A DNA stretch of 64,000 nucleotides, from assembly GCA_034638255.1 (NCBI GenBank), contig JAWPGT010000007.1, positions 558,001 through 622,000 of the forward strand, in the 5' to 3' direction. Below are positions 36,678-50,467 of this stretch, one piece after another (the first letter of the stretch is position 1; each line of letters opens with the position of its first letter). Below the pieces are notes generated by a model that ran no database searches, was not told where the DNA came from, and worked only from the letters and a program-made list of their open reading frames with translations. The position numbers were made by a program, and so were the translations under genes. The stretch is from Coprinus comatus (lineage: Eukaryota; Basidiomycota; Agaricomycetes; Agaricales; Agaricaceae).

Positions 36678-38714
36678 ATGGCCGGAGGTCCAACAGCTGG
36701 AGGTGAAGGCATCGGTGCCAATGCTCCCAAGGTTTGTCCTTCTCACCCTCAATCTCCATTCCTTGCTCATCTCCCCTCAGAACAAATGGGCAGGTATTCT
36801 TATGACTGGTACGCCCTTTCATCCGTCTTGCAATAAAATTTCATCTCATTTTTCGTCAGCTTTCAGTGCATTCGGTGGTATTCTCTTCGGTTATGACACT
36901 GGTGTGATCAGTGGTATTAAAGAAATGAGACCTTGGCTCACGGTCTTTGGTACTCTCGAAAACGGCGTACCTGCTCTCTCCTCCTCCCATGAGTCCTTGG
37001 TTGTCTCTATTCTCTCTGCTGGTACCTTCTTCGGTGCCCTCCTTGGTGCTCCCACTGCCGATTACATTGGTAGGAAATGGGTATGTAATAATTAATTCAT
37101 TTCTGTGAATCGCTTACTGAGCCATCTCTCTGTAGGGTATTGTCCTTGCTACCCTAGTTTTCTGCATTGGTATTGCCTTGCAAACTGCTGCCAAGGGTCT
37201 TGCTGTCTTCGTTGTTGGTCGTGTTTTCGCTGGTCTTGGTGTCGGTCTCGTATCCTGCTTGATTCCCATGTACCAATCAGAATGGTGAGTCTCCCCAAAG
37301 AATATCAAGGACACCCCTTACGATTTACCCTAGTTCTCCCAAGTGGATTCGTGGTGCTGTCGTTTCTTTATATCAATGGGCTATCACCATTGGTATCCTT
37401 CTTGCTGGCGTTGTCAACAACGCCACGAAGGACAGACCTGGAAATGATTCGTGGCAAATTCCCGTTGCAATTCAATTTGTATGGGCAGCTGTCCTAGCGG
37501 GTGGTATGACTATGCTACCGGAAGTGAGTTATCCCACACCCCTTGGTATTCTGTACGGTGTTGACCATGATCTAGTCACCACGTTGGCTCATCAAGCGAG
37601 GACGCAACGAAGACGCTGCTCACTCCCTCAGTCGACTTACAGGTCTCGATATTAACGCCCCGGATCTGGAAGCTGAGCTCGATGAAATCAAAACCAATCT
37701 GGAAGCCGAAACCGCCCTCGGCGAGAGCTCCTACCTTGATTGCTTCAAGCTCACCAACAACAAGATTGCTCTCAGAACCCTCACTGGCATCTTCATTCAA
37801 GCCTGGCAGCAACTTACCGGCAGTATGTACAAAATCCTTCCAGCGAACTACCCTAGCCTGACCCTTCTTTTTTATAGTCAACTTCATCTTCTACTACGGT
37901 ACTACCTTCTTCACCCGCTCTGGTATCCGAAATGCTTTCATCGTTACGATTGCGACCGGTGTTGTCAATGTGTTCATGACTCTTCCTGGTATCTGGGGTG
38001 TCGAACGCTTCGGTCGTCGCAAGCTACTTCTCATTGGTGCAGCCGGTATGGCTACCTGCGAATTCATCGTTGCCATTGTTGGTGTTACAGTGTCTACTTC
38101 GAACTTGGCTGGTCAACGTGTCCTCATCGCCTTCGTCTGCATATATATTGTGAGTTGCTTGTCCTCTGTTATAAAATCGGAAATGATTTGATGGGAAATT
38201 CGACATAGGCCTTCTTTGCCGCTACTTGGGGTCCCATCGCATGGGTTATCACTGGAGAAATATTCCCTCTCGCGGTTCGTGCAAAGGCCATGTCGCTCTC
38301 GGTTGCTAGTAACTGGTTGTGGAACTTTGGTATCGGTTATGCTAGTATGTACCATCAATCTTTGATGCAAGTCAGTTGCTAAAAATGTCCGAACAGCTCC
38401 ATACCTTGTCAACACTGGTCCTGGAAACGCGGGTCTTGAAGTTAAAGTGTTCTTTGTTTGGGGCTCAACCTGTGCATGCTGTCTCGTTTTCACCTACTTC
38501 TGTGTTCCCGAGGTTCGTCACTTAATTTCTAGCTCATCCAAGGACTGTGAATTAACTAGTATCTGTACAGACTAAGGGCCTTTCCCTGGAAGAAATTGAT
38601 GAGATGTATCAGGAGACCATTCCCATGAGGTCACACGTCTACCGACGTCGTGTCCTCAGTGGTAGAACTCACGATGATGAGTCGGACAGCCACGAAAAAA
38701 AGGAGAAGGCCTGA
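36678..38714 (+). CDS. MFS hexose transporter (sugar porter family)
   Basis: Ten exons (36678-36731, 36781-36808, 36860-37080, 37136-37284, 37334-37523, 37576-37822, 37878-38149, 38209-38344, 38397-38512, 38571-38714) encode 518 residues. FGGILFGYDTGVISG, DYIGRKW, GRVFAGLGVGLVS, PESPRWL, QQLTGINFIFYYGTTFF, GVERFGRRKLL, WGPIAWVITGEIFPLAVRAK and PETKGLSLEEIDEMY are the sugar-porter signatures, with 12 hydrophobic helices. It imports hexoses across the plasma membrane by proton symport or facilitation; the motifs alone do not tell affinity. The C-terminal tail is short and charged, so it is not a sensor of Snf3/Rgt2 type. Confidence 0.94.
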
Positions 38715-40333
38715 GATGTTTCCGTTTCTATAAATTTTCAAGTATAATGTTCCACTTTGCATGGCATTGTATGAACTGCTCTTAGGTATACCCTGGTCGT
38801 TCAATAATTTCCTTTGTGTCTACATAGTTTTGTCCTTTTCATCTGCTCATGACATCTACTCTACTAGTGCGCACGTTTTATCACACTTTCTTTTTTGTAA
38901 TGTACCCTTCACGAAAACATGCCAGATTTATCTCATATAACATGCTATAAGATTCAAGTTAAGTTTTAATCAGGCAGTGTGGCAAAATTGCCTACGTGAG
39001 TCGGCAATACATACCCATTGACATGGGGAAGGGGTTAAACAGGGTTAAACTTAACCTCAGCCCTTGTACCCCGTTCCACAATGTGCTTCGGAAGAACCCC
39101 GGGGGGTAGGGGTGCCTAAACATTCAAATAGTCCCGACCCTGAACCATCATCTGCACATCACGAAGAACCCTATCCGATTTACCGAATCAATGGCAGAAA
39201 AAACTTGTGTTCTTTCTTTCTTGGTTCTTGCGGCTAATATTGTATGTGCACTAGACCTTCAGAAGAAGAAGTAGTATCGATTGCACGGTGTGCCTTACTT
39301 GCTCCTAGCCTCCTCCAGCCCCTATCTTAATCATAAGCTTAAATGGCGGGACGGTTTAAAAGTGGAACAACCAAGTCGTCCACATGGCTCTAATAACAAA
39401 TCCATATGATGGGATCCCCACATCAAATGGTACACCCTTGTAATCAGTCCAAGATCATTAATCATTCTGTGTGGGTTGTAGGGTGGGTTACTTTTGTTTG
39501 ACCTCGAAATTCGCAAGGATCTTGTAATACAGAGTTATTAATGCATTGATTGATATATTGATATTTTAGACTGCGGTTATTGAGCCGATCAAAGCACTTA
39601 CCCACATTCTATCACATGCTGCATGGTACATATATAATGTGTAGGGTTGGACCTCACAACCAGATGATGGATTCCCCTCGCTTAAACCGAGACAGAGAAA
39701 ATTCACATTTAAAAAAAGTTGTAAGACCCCCACAAAACATAGAATCGTCTGACAAGTGGTCCATCACAACCCATTTCCAAGAACTTCTGACGAACCTCCA
39801 CAATGCCGGAAAACGGCGGGGACATCAAAATCCACTTCCCGTTTCACCATTCATGTCAACTAATTCGTGGGTTTTGAGTTGATATGGAAAATTCCAGCAC
39901 ATGCACATTGATGCACTTTTAAAGACAAATACACTCTCGCCTCAGATTGACCTGTTGTTTCAATGGTACATACGTCCTAAGCACATATGAACCATGCTCC
40001 ATGATGAGTGTTGTAAGCAAAAAACCTGTGCGCTGCTTTCAATGTCATATGTTACCCCTTTGTTCCATGAGCCTTGTACACCAAACTGCACATTCTGATT
40101 ATCCTTTCTAGTCATGTTTCTTTTTTTGGTCAGCATCATCTTGACATCCCCGCTGTGTACAATACAAGGTGTTTTCAGTTTCATAGATAAATCAAGGATC
40201 GTGATCGGGTAGGGGTCTCTGAGAGTGCATATAACGTTAAAAATAGAATTACATATTTATTTACATCTTTAGCTTCAAGTTCTCTTTTTCATGGCTTTAA
40301 CGTGCCAAGTTCGGGAACCACTGCCCGAACACA
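38715..40333. other. Gene-poor region
   Basis: 1.6 kb between the convergent ends of the hexose transporter and dihydroxyacetone kinase. Only short unspliced frames occur; I see no repeat with clear termini. Confidence 0.4.
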
Positions 40334-42779
40334 TCATGCCTCGATATTTTCGAGAATGACCTTGACGCCCCAAGCGCCAGGATCTGCAACTTGCTCCCGC
40401 TTCAGCCGATCACCTTCCACATAGGCACTCCTTCCAGCCTTGGCGTCGAGGTTCTTTGTGTTTTCGGCGGCATCACTCGCCATTTTAACAGCATCTCTAA
40501 AGTTTGTGCCTTCCTTTGAAGCAAATTCTCCCACAAAAGCAGCAAGAGGATCCACAAGAGTTCGAGAAGGGGGGCGGGCACGGGTGTAGGTGTACAGTTT
40601 ATCCAGAGTGGACTTCAATGCTTGAGACCAGATCTGAGGAGTGACGGTGTCTTCTTTTACCGATTGAAGGCTCTGAGCAAATCCTGAGAAGAAAATCCTG
40701 TCGATCGGTAACACTAAGAATACCACCCATCGGTTATAGGTGCCAGACTCACGAGTATAAGGCACCACTGGTACCACCCATTACTTCTGCGGCAGTTGTC
40801 GAGATCGCAATGATGGATCCCGCGACGTCATTGCCATTTATGATACCTCCGTCAAGTTGTCGGAGTATGGCTATGGTGAAAGTGTTCTTGTCAGATGTAC
40901 TCTAAATGATTGGAAAAATCAGATTTGCATACCCTCAGCACCTGCCTTAAGAGTGGGTCAGCCGGTGTCTAAGTTTAGCATGCGCATTTCGTTTAAAATT
41001 TCCACTCACTTTAAGAGTAAGACCGCAATCACCATCACCAGCGATCAAATCCATTCTGGTTATCTCTGGCTCTGCAATTACGAGTGCTTGAGCAGCTTTC
41101 CGTATATTCCGAGCAAAGGCTTCTGGATCTTGTGCCTTCAAGGTTTTCATTTCACTTTTTTGCTCGGGTGCTTTCACATGGCTAATGATTTGCTTTGTCT
41201 GTGCTGCAGGAGGTTCGGCAGTTGACCAGCGCCAGCCAGGAACTTCTGGCTTGTCGTCTAACAAGGAAATCACTTGAGATGCAGGAGGAGAAACAACGTC
41301 CCCTTCACGCGGTAATAGAAGAAGTGTTAGCGAAAATCCTGGCATGTTTAAACTGCTCTTTATGACGTCACATTAAGACTGTTAGCATTTTCTTTTGGTC
41401 AGAAATATAAAATTTATACCATGAAGCTTCCTGAAAGCACGCGCCATATGGTAGTTTGGCGAGCGTCCAGAACGTTGCGAGCTTCAGAAACCACTGCCCC
41501 AAGTTCAAGTTCACTCAATCCTCCAAGGTTGTTGACTAGTAGTACAACATTATCCTTGCCTTGGAATTGAAGGAATGAACGTTCGGGGTCTGTGGTTGAA
41601 GTTAGCATATCAATCAACTTGGGAATTAAGTTGGATAGGGTAGGAATGGGGGAAATTTTCTGGTTTCCACTCTCGTTATGGATGCCCATTCCGATTTCAA
41701 CCTCAGTGGCTGCTAGGTTGGATTGTAGAGGTGCTGTCCCAGGGACCTGATTCGGATGTCAAGGAGCTATTCCTGTATTAGCCGGTGGGCAGGCTCACGT
41801 GGACATGTCCCAAACTAACACCGATAGTGACGACATTTTTGGAAACCCATTTCGCCATCTCGTGGACCTCGTTGAGAGAACCTCCTCGGTGGGCTAACGC
41901 GCCTGCAATTTTGTAGACTAGAACCGTTCCCGCAAGCCCCCTAAAATAATTATTAAGGGTGACAGTTCTAACACAAGTTTTGCGAAATATTTACCTGCGC
42001 CCAACGATCTTGCCTTGTGTTCTACCCACTGCGATATCGTCACCGACAACCACAAACTTGACTTTGTCAGCTTTATCGGGATGTAAGGCAGCATATTGCT
42101 CCTTGGCCAAACCAAAGTTCAAAACATCGCCAGTATAGTTCCTATAATGTTGTTTAGTTTATATACTTACGTGTACAATGACAAGAACATATGTACTTGA
42201 CAATGATTACGGTTCTATGAGCTACATAAATAAGCGGAACATGGCGACCCTGAAATGATAGCGCTTACCCTTGATCGTTGCTGATGAGATCAATTCCTCG
42301 ACGGACTTGGCTGGAGTTTGGGGATGCAAATACACTACCGCATACAGCACCTTCCACAAGCACGTACGTTAGGGTAGTTCAGAATAATGTAGAGATTTCG
42401 TACTGGTCAACATTCCTTTGCCTAATATACGTTGTGAGCCTTTTTGTAGATGGTTTCTGGTAATATATTCGACGGACCTACAAACCCGGCATGTGCGGGT
42501 TCGTGACCGGAACCACCGCCACACATGAGCGCGACTTTGGAGCGATCTTGGTCGGCAATAAAAATGGCTACGAAGAGACTTGAGTATTTGAAATCGCTGC
42601 CGGCGGCAGCACTCACTTTTATTCTCGACGTCAAGCGCAAGCTGAGGGTTAACAGCGCAGACGCCCTTGAGGAGGTCAAGAACGAGAGTGTCTGCTGTAT
42701 TCAAAAAATGCTTGCCTGCCTAACATCAGTACAAGCGAGCACATATAATGGTGGATTGTTACCCACTCTGGACAGACAT
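40334..42779 (-). CDS. DAK1: Dihydroxyacetone kinase
   Basis: Thirteen exons (42779-42774, 42719-42617, 42567-42478, 42421-42404, 42350-42269, 42214-42197, 42141-41995, 41940-41799, 41746-41420, 41357-41010, 40945-40933, 40870-40753, 40697-40334) encode 591 residues. The DhaK part has [29 protein letters not shown] and LGHVHVPG (the family's covalent substrate His lies here); the DhaL ATP-binding part has [10 protein letters not shown] and [19 protein letters not shown]. It phosphorylates dihydroxyacetone with ATP in glycerol and methanol catabolism and detoxification. Exons 1, 4, 6 and 11 are only 6, 18, 18 and 13 nt; the first uses a weak gtccag donor, the least certain junction. Confidence 0.93.
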
Positions 42780-42948
42780 GGTGGACGTGGGATCCAATGC
42801 GATAATGGAATAAAAATATTATTTTATATTTGATAAAATGATGTATGACTGTTACCGTGACATCGTGACGTGAATATCTACGCGTACAAGTTATACATCA
42901 CATCGTCTCCGAAAACTGGTGCATTCTGGCCAACTTGGACCTCCCAAC
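42780..42948. promoter_or_regulatory. Divergent promoter, DAK1 / UBP
   Basis: 169 bp between opposite start codons, so the kinase and the deubiquitinase share this spacer for 5' control. Confidence 0.5.
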
Positions 42949-45900
42949 ATGAATTCCCTACCATCTCCTGCGAGCTCCCCATCACCTCCAGCAATCGATG
43001 CAAGCTCGCCACAGCAAAGCAGAAAGCGCCAGAGAAGCCAATCCATGCATTCAGACAAATCATCTTCATCCGTCAAACGTTCACTCTCCGAGGCTCCTCA
43101 ACAGGACACCACGGGACATATGTCCAACGCTGATCAGATGTCCTCATTATCTCTCGCAGATCAGAACAAAGAAATCGACGCATACATGGCCTCCCAGGAC
43201 GAACAGACAGCTCCGTTTGAGCAGGCTCAAGATGTCACCAAAAACATGGAATCTACAGAAAAGCTCAGGCTAGTCGAAGAGCGGAAAAATCAGACTATGG
43301 AAATTGCTCAAACTTGGTTCCTTGTTTCGTCGAAGTGGTGGAAGCGCTGGAGAAGGGCTTGCACTGGTGCAGAAGACAAGGAAGGCCCTGTGTCAGAAGC
43401 AGAACTTGGCCCTGTGGACAACACGCCACTTCTAGATGCCCAGAGTCAACTTCAGCCTGATTTGATCGAAGGAGAGGATGTCGAGTTTGTCCCTGCGGAT
43501 GTGTGGCACTACTTCACTATCTGGTAAGTTCCTCATTGTCAATGATACACTAGTTGTTAATTGGTTTCAGGTATGGTCAAACTCCTCACGCAATGCCTAG
43601 ACAGGTAATCTCAAGAGGCGACGCCAAGAAGGCCACGCTGGAACTCTACCCACCGCGTTTTAGGGTTTCGATTCTTGCATTACCACGGATGGCATTAGGT
43701 TCTTCTGCTCCTTGCGAATGGGTTACATTATCTGCTGGAGAGACTATAACACAACTTTGCACAAGATTGGCTAATGCCGTGAAAACGTTCGAACAAGAAA
43801 AATCCCATCCTTACCGTGTTTGGAAGGTCGATGACAACAGTGACAGCGAGAAGCTGTCTTTTCCATCTGAACGTTTGTTTGCGGCAAAAGGAACAATTAT
43901 GGAAGAGAGTGCTAGGACACTTGCAGAGGAAGGCCTAGAATCAGAAGATAGTTTCGTTGTTGAGTTCAAGCAATCTGACGGATGGATAGTTGATTTTCGC
44001 GGTTGCCTACCTCATCTACCAACCGCATCATTGCCCATATTCAACTCCAGTGATGGTTTCTTCAACAAGATGAACTCGTTCTCATCACCCAAACAACGAG
44101 CTCCTGACCCATTAGCTCCGTTGAAGTCGCCAGTCTCGAAATCGGTATCCCTTTACAATAACTCTAACTCTCGCAGCACACGGACATTAGAACCTGGTAC
44201 ACTTGGACTAGGAAATATGTTAGTAACATTCAGCTGAGATAATGGTATGACTGACCGTCAATCATCAGGGGAAATACCTGTTTCATGAACTCCGCATTAC
44301 AATGCTTGGCACACACAAAGGAATTGGCAGATTATTTCCTCAGTACGTAAGAATTTGACTAAACTCGTGAAAAATTGTCAATGTTATGTAGGTGGCGTGT
44401 TTGAGGATGAGCTCAATGTGGACAATCCTCTTGGGATGGGCGGTGCCATCGCGGAAGCTTTCGGTGCACTTCTCCAGCGCATCTGGGCTACCAGTGGAAC
44501 ATCGACTTCGTATTCACCCCGTGAATTCAAGCAGGCACTGCAGAGATTTGCTCCCCAGTTCAGCGGATATCAACAACACGACTCCCAAGAACTGGTTGCA
44601 TTTCTCCTAGATGGTTTACATGAGGATTTGAACAGGATACTCAAGAAACCTTATGTCGAAAAGCCAGACTGGGAAGGTGGAGGAGATCTGGAATTATTTC
44701 AACTTGCAAAAAAATCATGGGATGGTTATCTAATGCGGAATGATAGTGTTGTTGTGGATCTCTTCCAGGGGCAATATCAAAGTACCCTTGTTTGTCCTGA
44801 GTGTGAAAAGGTAAGTTCAACTCCGCTACCTCTGGTTTTTGTTCTTACTCTATTTGGTTGCCAAGGTCTCAATTACTTTTGATCCTTTCATGTACTTGAC
44901 ACTGCCTATTCCAATCCAAAAGAAATGGACACATAGTATCTACTATATACCTTGGGATGTAAATTTGCCACACTGCAAGGTTCGTTGTCCTTTCTTCACA
45001 AAAATATATGCATTCCAATCCAAGGCCAGGTTCTAATTGAAGTAAATCGTGATGCCTCTTTCAAAGAACTGAAGGTGCTTCTGGGAAAGTGGACCGATTC
45101 AAATCCTGAACATGTACGTAGCAACTAATAGTGGATTCAATTCATGCTCACTTTCATGTAGCTTCTGACGCTCGAAGTCTTCAACCATAGGTTTTACAAG
45201 AACTTGGATGACAACGCACTCGTCGGAGACATGTCGGACCGTGATACCATCGTTTGCTTTCAACTGCCCTGCCCTTCCCAACAGCAGCGCGGTTTCAAGA
45301 GATGGTCCGACGACCCTCTCATTCTCCCCATCTTCCTGTGCGATTCTACTATGGAAACTAATAGCTGGTCTAGTTCCTCTTATTCTTCGCGCATATCTCA
45401 CTTTGGATATCCCGCAATATTGGTGATTAAACCTGAAGATACTCAAAGTTTAGATGCCATTTATGGTGCCGTTGTGGACCGACTGGCTCGCTTCACGAAT
45501 CATCCAAGCCATTTGTATGACTGGGAAGGTACATATTCTTACAACGCTGAACATAGTGCCAACGGTAACGTCATTCCTCCTGAAGAAAATGTTGAAGAGG
45601 GTGACATCGTTGACGAGAAAACCATGGTTGTCGATGAAGAAGGACCTGAAATAGACGTTGAATCGGGAGAGCCTAAGTTGGTTGGGCACAAGAAGAATGT
45701 CTTCACTTTACGATTCCACACAAATCATAGAGAATATGGGACAACCACTTACGCTGCCAGCATCTCTCAGAAATGGGAATCATGGGAGCTTCGGGAACAA
45801 AAAATAGAGGAACTTGGCGGTCTCCTTTGCGAAGGAGACGCTATCTATTGCGAATTTGACGAGAACATGAAAGCGTATTATTTTGGTGACAGCAAAAATC

Positions 45901-47156
45901 GATATGAGCATGCTCGCTGGGACCAATGGGAGGAATTCATACACCCCGAGTATGAAGAACTTCAAAAAGCTGCTTCGGAGAAGAAAGATAAAGGTATCAC
46001 ACTACAAGATTGTCTGGATGAGTTTACGAAGGAGGAGATGCTTGGTGATGATGATCTTTGGTATTGTCCCCGTTGCAAAAAGCATCAACAAGCAACGAAG
46101 AGGTTTGATCTATGGAAGGCCCCTGATATTCTTGTCGTCCACTTGAAGCGGTTCAGCAATAGCAGGTCGCTTCGTGACAAGATTGACGCTTTCATCGACT
46201 TCCCAATAGAGGACCTTAACCTCGATGGAATGATCGGCGAAAGAGCTGCTGCAAGAAGACTGCAGGAGCAAGGGATTGATATAGAACAATTAAACATCAC
46301 GAGCTTGGACGAGCCGTTGTTGTATGACTTGTTCGGCGTCGATGAGCATATCGGAGGCCTTGGTGGAGGCCATTATCGAGCATATGCATCAAATCATTTA
46401 ACTGGGAAATGGTATCACTTTGATGATTCTTACGTGAGACCCGCCCAGGCAAGCGACGCTGTTGTAAGTAGCCACAAAATTGCCAGTCAAAGGTCTTAAT
46501 AAAGCTAAATGAATGTATAGAATGCAGATGCGTATCTTCTTTTTTACCGGCGCCGGACGAATAAACCTTTAGGAGGAAGATTGCAGGAACACATCGCAGA
46601 GTTAAAAGTGAAAAGTGAAGCTCGTCGAGAAGATACTCCAGCACCATCGGCAATGGATGTACCTATCAGGATCGATAATCAGCTACCAACGCCACCTGAC
46701 GACAAACTTTCGTTTGCTCCCTCACCCCAAGATATCTCGGATCGTCTGAGCGGAGACACTCGTTGGGATCTACGACCGGGTGCATCTGTAACGTCGTTGA
46801 CGCCATCAGATGAACATACTTATGACGATCTTCCGCTTTATGCTGAGCATATGGAGGACAATCCAGTGGACAGCCGTTTCGATTTCTCAATAATATCAAA
46901 TAGACAATCACCATCATCCTCGTTAGGAGCTGAAGGTGATTTTGATCAAATTTCTGGAAGATGGAGTGGTGCTTCGTATGGAAATATATCTCAGAGGTTG
47001 CCATCACCTACTACTTGGGGCGACCCAAGTAGTAATTTGGCATCACCTTCGTATTCGGATCCGTCTTCCGAAACTACTAATGACACGGGACATAAGACGT
47101 ATACCACTGCCGTAGAAGATGTTGGTAATATTTCGGAAACGGAAAGGTCACCATAG
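42949..47156 (+). CDS. Ubiquitin carboxyl-terminal hydrolase, UBP12/USP15 type
   Basis: Eight exons (42949-43523, 43571-44218, 44269-44342, 44392-44810, 44866-44979, 45030-45113, 45162-46463, 46521-47156) encode 1283 residues. A Ser/Pro-rich start is followed by a DUSP domain (about 118-230, [15 protein letters not shown]). The catalytic Cys is in [12 protein letters not shown] (about 412) and the His in GGGHYRAYA (about 1040); zinc knuckles CPEC (567) and CPRC (939) flank a long internal insert containing a ubiquitin-like-type region and an acidic stretch. The 170-residue C-terminal tail is Ser/Pro-rich. DUSP plus insert-bearing USP fold is the Ubp12/USP4/11/15 arrangement; it removes ubiquitin from proteins. 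Confidence 0.93.
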
Positions 47157-47434
47157 ACTATATTATCCGTACCAACCCCTTTTAACTTCCCACTACACCT
47201 TGTATCGGACCTGTTGTGTTTAACCAAGTGCTTTATGATACGGCTTCTTTTTGTGTATTTTTACGGTTAGCTACATAGTCGCCTACCACCGATAATTGCC
47301 TAACGAATCTTATGACCTTTATTTTGTGATAAAACATGCGTGGAAAAACTTGAAGCGGTACCCAATTGCCATAATTGATGTGATGGCAGTTAATCGCATA
47401 CTTGGACCCTAATGGAGAACACTTTGTGACCTTG

Positions 47435-48646
47435 ATGAACAACAGTTCAAGAATCCCTGCGAATCTGGTATACTTGACGATCTATAATCCTTCATTAAAG
47501 ATTATTAGGAATCATAACGAATATGATGAAGATGCGGAGGAACAAGCACATATTGTGTTTTATACGTCAAAGGAGAGAGCAGTTTCGAGGGATAGAATGT
47601 TGAGGCAGGTTGGATTGGCTAAGGCGCTTGTGAGTTTTACCGAGTGCGTTTCTTTCTTCTTGTTCTTGTTCTTGTTCTCTTGTTTCTTCAAGGTGGTTTT
47701 CTGAGGAATTGGGGTGGTTTTTCTTTTTTGTGATGGTATTGACTTGAATGCGTTAATGAGGACATTTCATTTTTTTTTGTTGAATTTATAGGATGTTTAA
47801 TGCGGATAAATCATTGGATACTATTCATTCGCAGTCAAGGAGGATGATTATGATTTCACCTGAACCGGGATTTTGGATTCATGCTGTTAGTGAGATTTAT
47901 TTCTTTTTTGGAACCCCCTCTTTCTTTCAAAATGTCCTCACAAACCGTTTTTCGTATTCACACACACACACACACCTTTCTATATATATATATCTTTAGT
48001 GTGTTGAACTTGCAAAGCAACCGAAGATTACACAAGATAAAGGGAATAATAAGAAGGATAAAGATAAAGGGAAAGGGAAAGGAAAAAGTTCAAGTTCGAA
48101 AGGGAAAGAATCTAATAAAAAAGATACACAACAATTAGGTGGACAAGGACAGTTGTATGATTATGAGGAAGGTTCGATACATGATGAAGCTTTACGAAGA
48201 GACATTATGATTGGTTATGAAAGATTTAAGGTGTGTTCTTGTAACAATCTTTATCCCCTACAGTGTTGGAATCGAGAAATGGATGAGGGTCGTCGTAATT
48301 GATAATTTATTTCTAGTTGACTCATGGTCCGTTTACTTGGATACTTGAAACGTTAGGACAAGAAGCTTTGGGTTTACAATTGGAAAGATTTTGGACACCT
48401 TGGGCTTGGTCTTGGTCATTAGAATCTGGTCATGATTTCGGAGAACAACTTGGTTCGTAAAATATATTCTTATTATCTTTGAGTCTTTAGGATTGATATT
48501 ATATACTTATAGGTGTCGCATTACATCCTTATTTCAAATCTCTTATTCCTCTTCTCGATTCTTTACAAATAACCCCCACGATCACGACCGAAGAATCAAT
48601 TATAATTACAATTACCGACGATAGTAAAATAAATCCATCTCCTAGT

Positions 48647-48677
<31 letters not shown>

Positions 48678-50467
48678 GAGTAAAAGAAATCGAACTCATA
48701 CCTATCCTTCTATCACCTACAAATATCATTCCATCAACATTATACCTCTCAAAAGACTTTCCAATCTCAATACCACTCTATCTTCAATCATTAATCCCAC
48801 CACTACCTGATCCTTCTTCATTATCAAGTTCCGAAGAAGATAAATTGGCTTCATCACAAATCACATTACGAGGTGGTGATAAAGATAAAGAAAAGGATAC
48901 GAATAAGGATAAGGATGGAAAAGGAAAGGAAAAGGGAAAGGAGAATAATAGGTTTTTGAATATGAATATGAATGTCAATATGGATATGAGAAAGTGGAAT
49001 TGGTCGGGAGTTTGGAATTCGATTGCTTCTTCATCGAAAACTTCTTCAGTTGCTGGATCGTCGAATTCTTCACCTAGGTCTAGTGTTGATCATAAAGTTG
49101 AAGAGGGAATAAAGGTTGAAGAGAATAAGGATAAAGGTGAGGAGAAAGATAAGGATGAGGATGGGGTTGAGGGTGGAGAAGGACAAGGTGAAGAAGAAGA
49201 AGAAGTGGATAGGAGTGGGGATGGAGACGGGGATGGGGATGCGAAGAGTATCATAGAAGGAGTGGTTGATCAGAATGCACTTGAAGATGCTATATCTTCT
49301 GATGTTTCATCTTTGCATTCAACTGATGCGATACATCAAAGAGAGATTGGAGAAGAGGAAGAGGGTAAAGATGAAGTAGAAGACATAGAGTCAAAACCAA
49401 AACCGGAGGAAAACGAAAATACGGTGACACCAAAACCTGTACCCTATTTCATGCGAAAAACAGTGTATCTCCAAGATAATGATTCAATGGTCACAACTCA
49501 AAGAAAAATATACTTCTTATTGGTATGTTTCATTCAACAATATCCTGATTAAAACTAAAAGTATTTACAATCATTAGAAAGATCAATGGATGTTGGCATT
49601 AATCAATATCAGTGGAAATCTAAATCCTACCAATGAATCTGTTGTTGAACAAGGCACATGTAGACTTGCAGACTCCGAATTACAAGATAGGTTGGATTTT
49701 ATTGCGGGTCAAAGTGATAAATTTTGGGAAGATGTTGATGAGATTATTCGAAATGAGATGATTAAATCGTAAGTGTTACAGTTCTTGTGCAAGTCTCAAG
49801 CGGTCGAAAATAAGTACGGATACTGAATACTTTTCTTTTTTTTTTCTAGGACAACTGATACTTTACCTTCGGCTTCGAAGATTTTACAACCTTCGGATAG
49901 GTATATCATTTCGAATGGGAAATATACGTTTAACAATGACATGGGTAATGGTAATGGTAATGGTGGCGGTGATGGTAATGGTAATGGTGGCGGTGATGGT
50001 AATGGTGATAATAACAAGAATTTTGAAACGAAATCTGGACTTTTATATGAAGCTAAGGCTTTACAAGAAAGGTAAGTTTTTTAAAAAAAAAAAAAACGAA
50101 TCGGAATTTCAAACTCAAATCTATCTTCTCGAAAAAAAAAAAAAAAAACAGGGATCCAGAGATATCAGAAGTATTCTCTAGAGGACAAAATCCACAACAT
50201 TGGCATATTGCTAGACGATCTCATGTTCATACATCTTCTTCTACGTCTACTTCTCAAACCCCTTCTCCAAATGGTAGTAGTAACAGCAACAGCAACGGTA
50301 ATGGTGGAGGAACGACAGTAACAGCAACAACAACTTGTACAAAAGAACCTGGGGAAGTTTATTTGGAAGTATTCAAGAAAGAAGCTAGTTTGGCTGATGT
50401 TGATAATATAGTTGCTGGTTTGGTTAGGAATTGGAAAGGGATTGTTGATGGTGTTGATGGACTTTGA
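47435..50467 (+). CDS. CCZ1: Vacuolar fusion protein Ccz1
   Basis: Eight exons (47435-47643, 47792-47885, 48000-48230, 48317-48452, 48513-49522, 49578-49768, 49850-50071, 50152-50467) encode 802 residues. The N-terminal longin part, VYLTIYNPSLK, AVSRDRMLRQVGLAKALV, ISPEPGFWIHA and LTHGPFTWILETLG, matches Ccz1 from fungi to animals. With Mon1 it forms the guanine exchange factor that switches Rab5 to Rab7 on endosomes, vacuole precursors and autophagosomes. Compared with the family the protein is inflated by Lys/Gly/Asp-rich, Glu/Asp-rich, Asn-Glu and Gly-Asn repeats encoded by simple DNA repeats. The start ATG is the first in frame before the longin motif. Confidence 0.87.
47959..47993 (+). 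repeat. (CA)n and (TA)n microsatellites in CCZ1 intron 2
   Basis: A CA run at 47959-47975 is followed by a TA run at about 47980-47993, just before the tttag acceptor. Confidence 0.8.
49943..50009 (+). repeat. GGTAAT/GGTGGCGGTGAT coding tandem repeat
   Basis: The tract encodes a Gly-Asn / Gly-Gly-Asp repeat in exon 7 of CCZ1; the unit is repeated with little divergence, so length is likely variable between strains. Confidence 0.8.
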
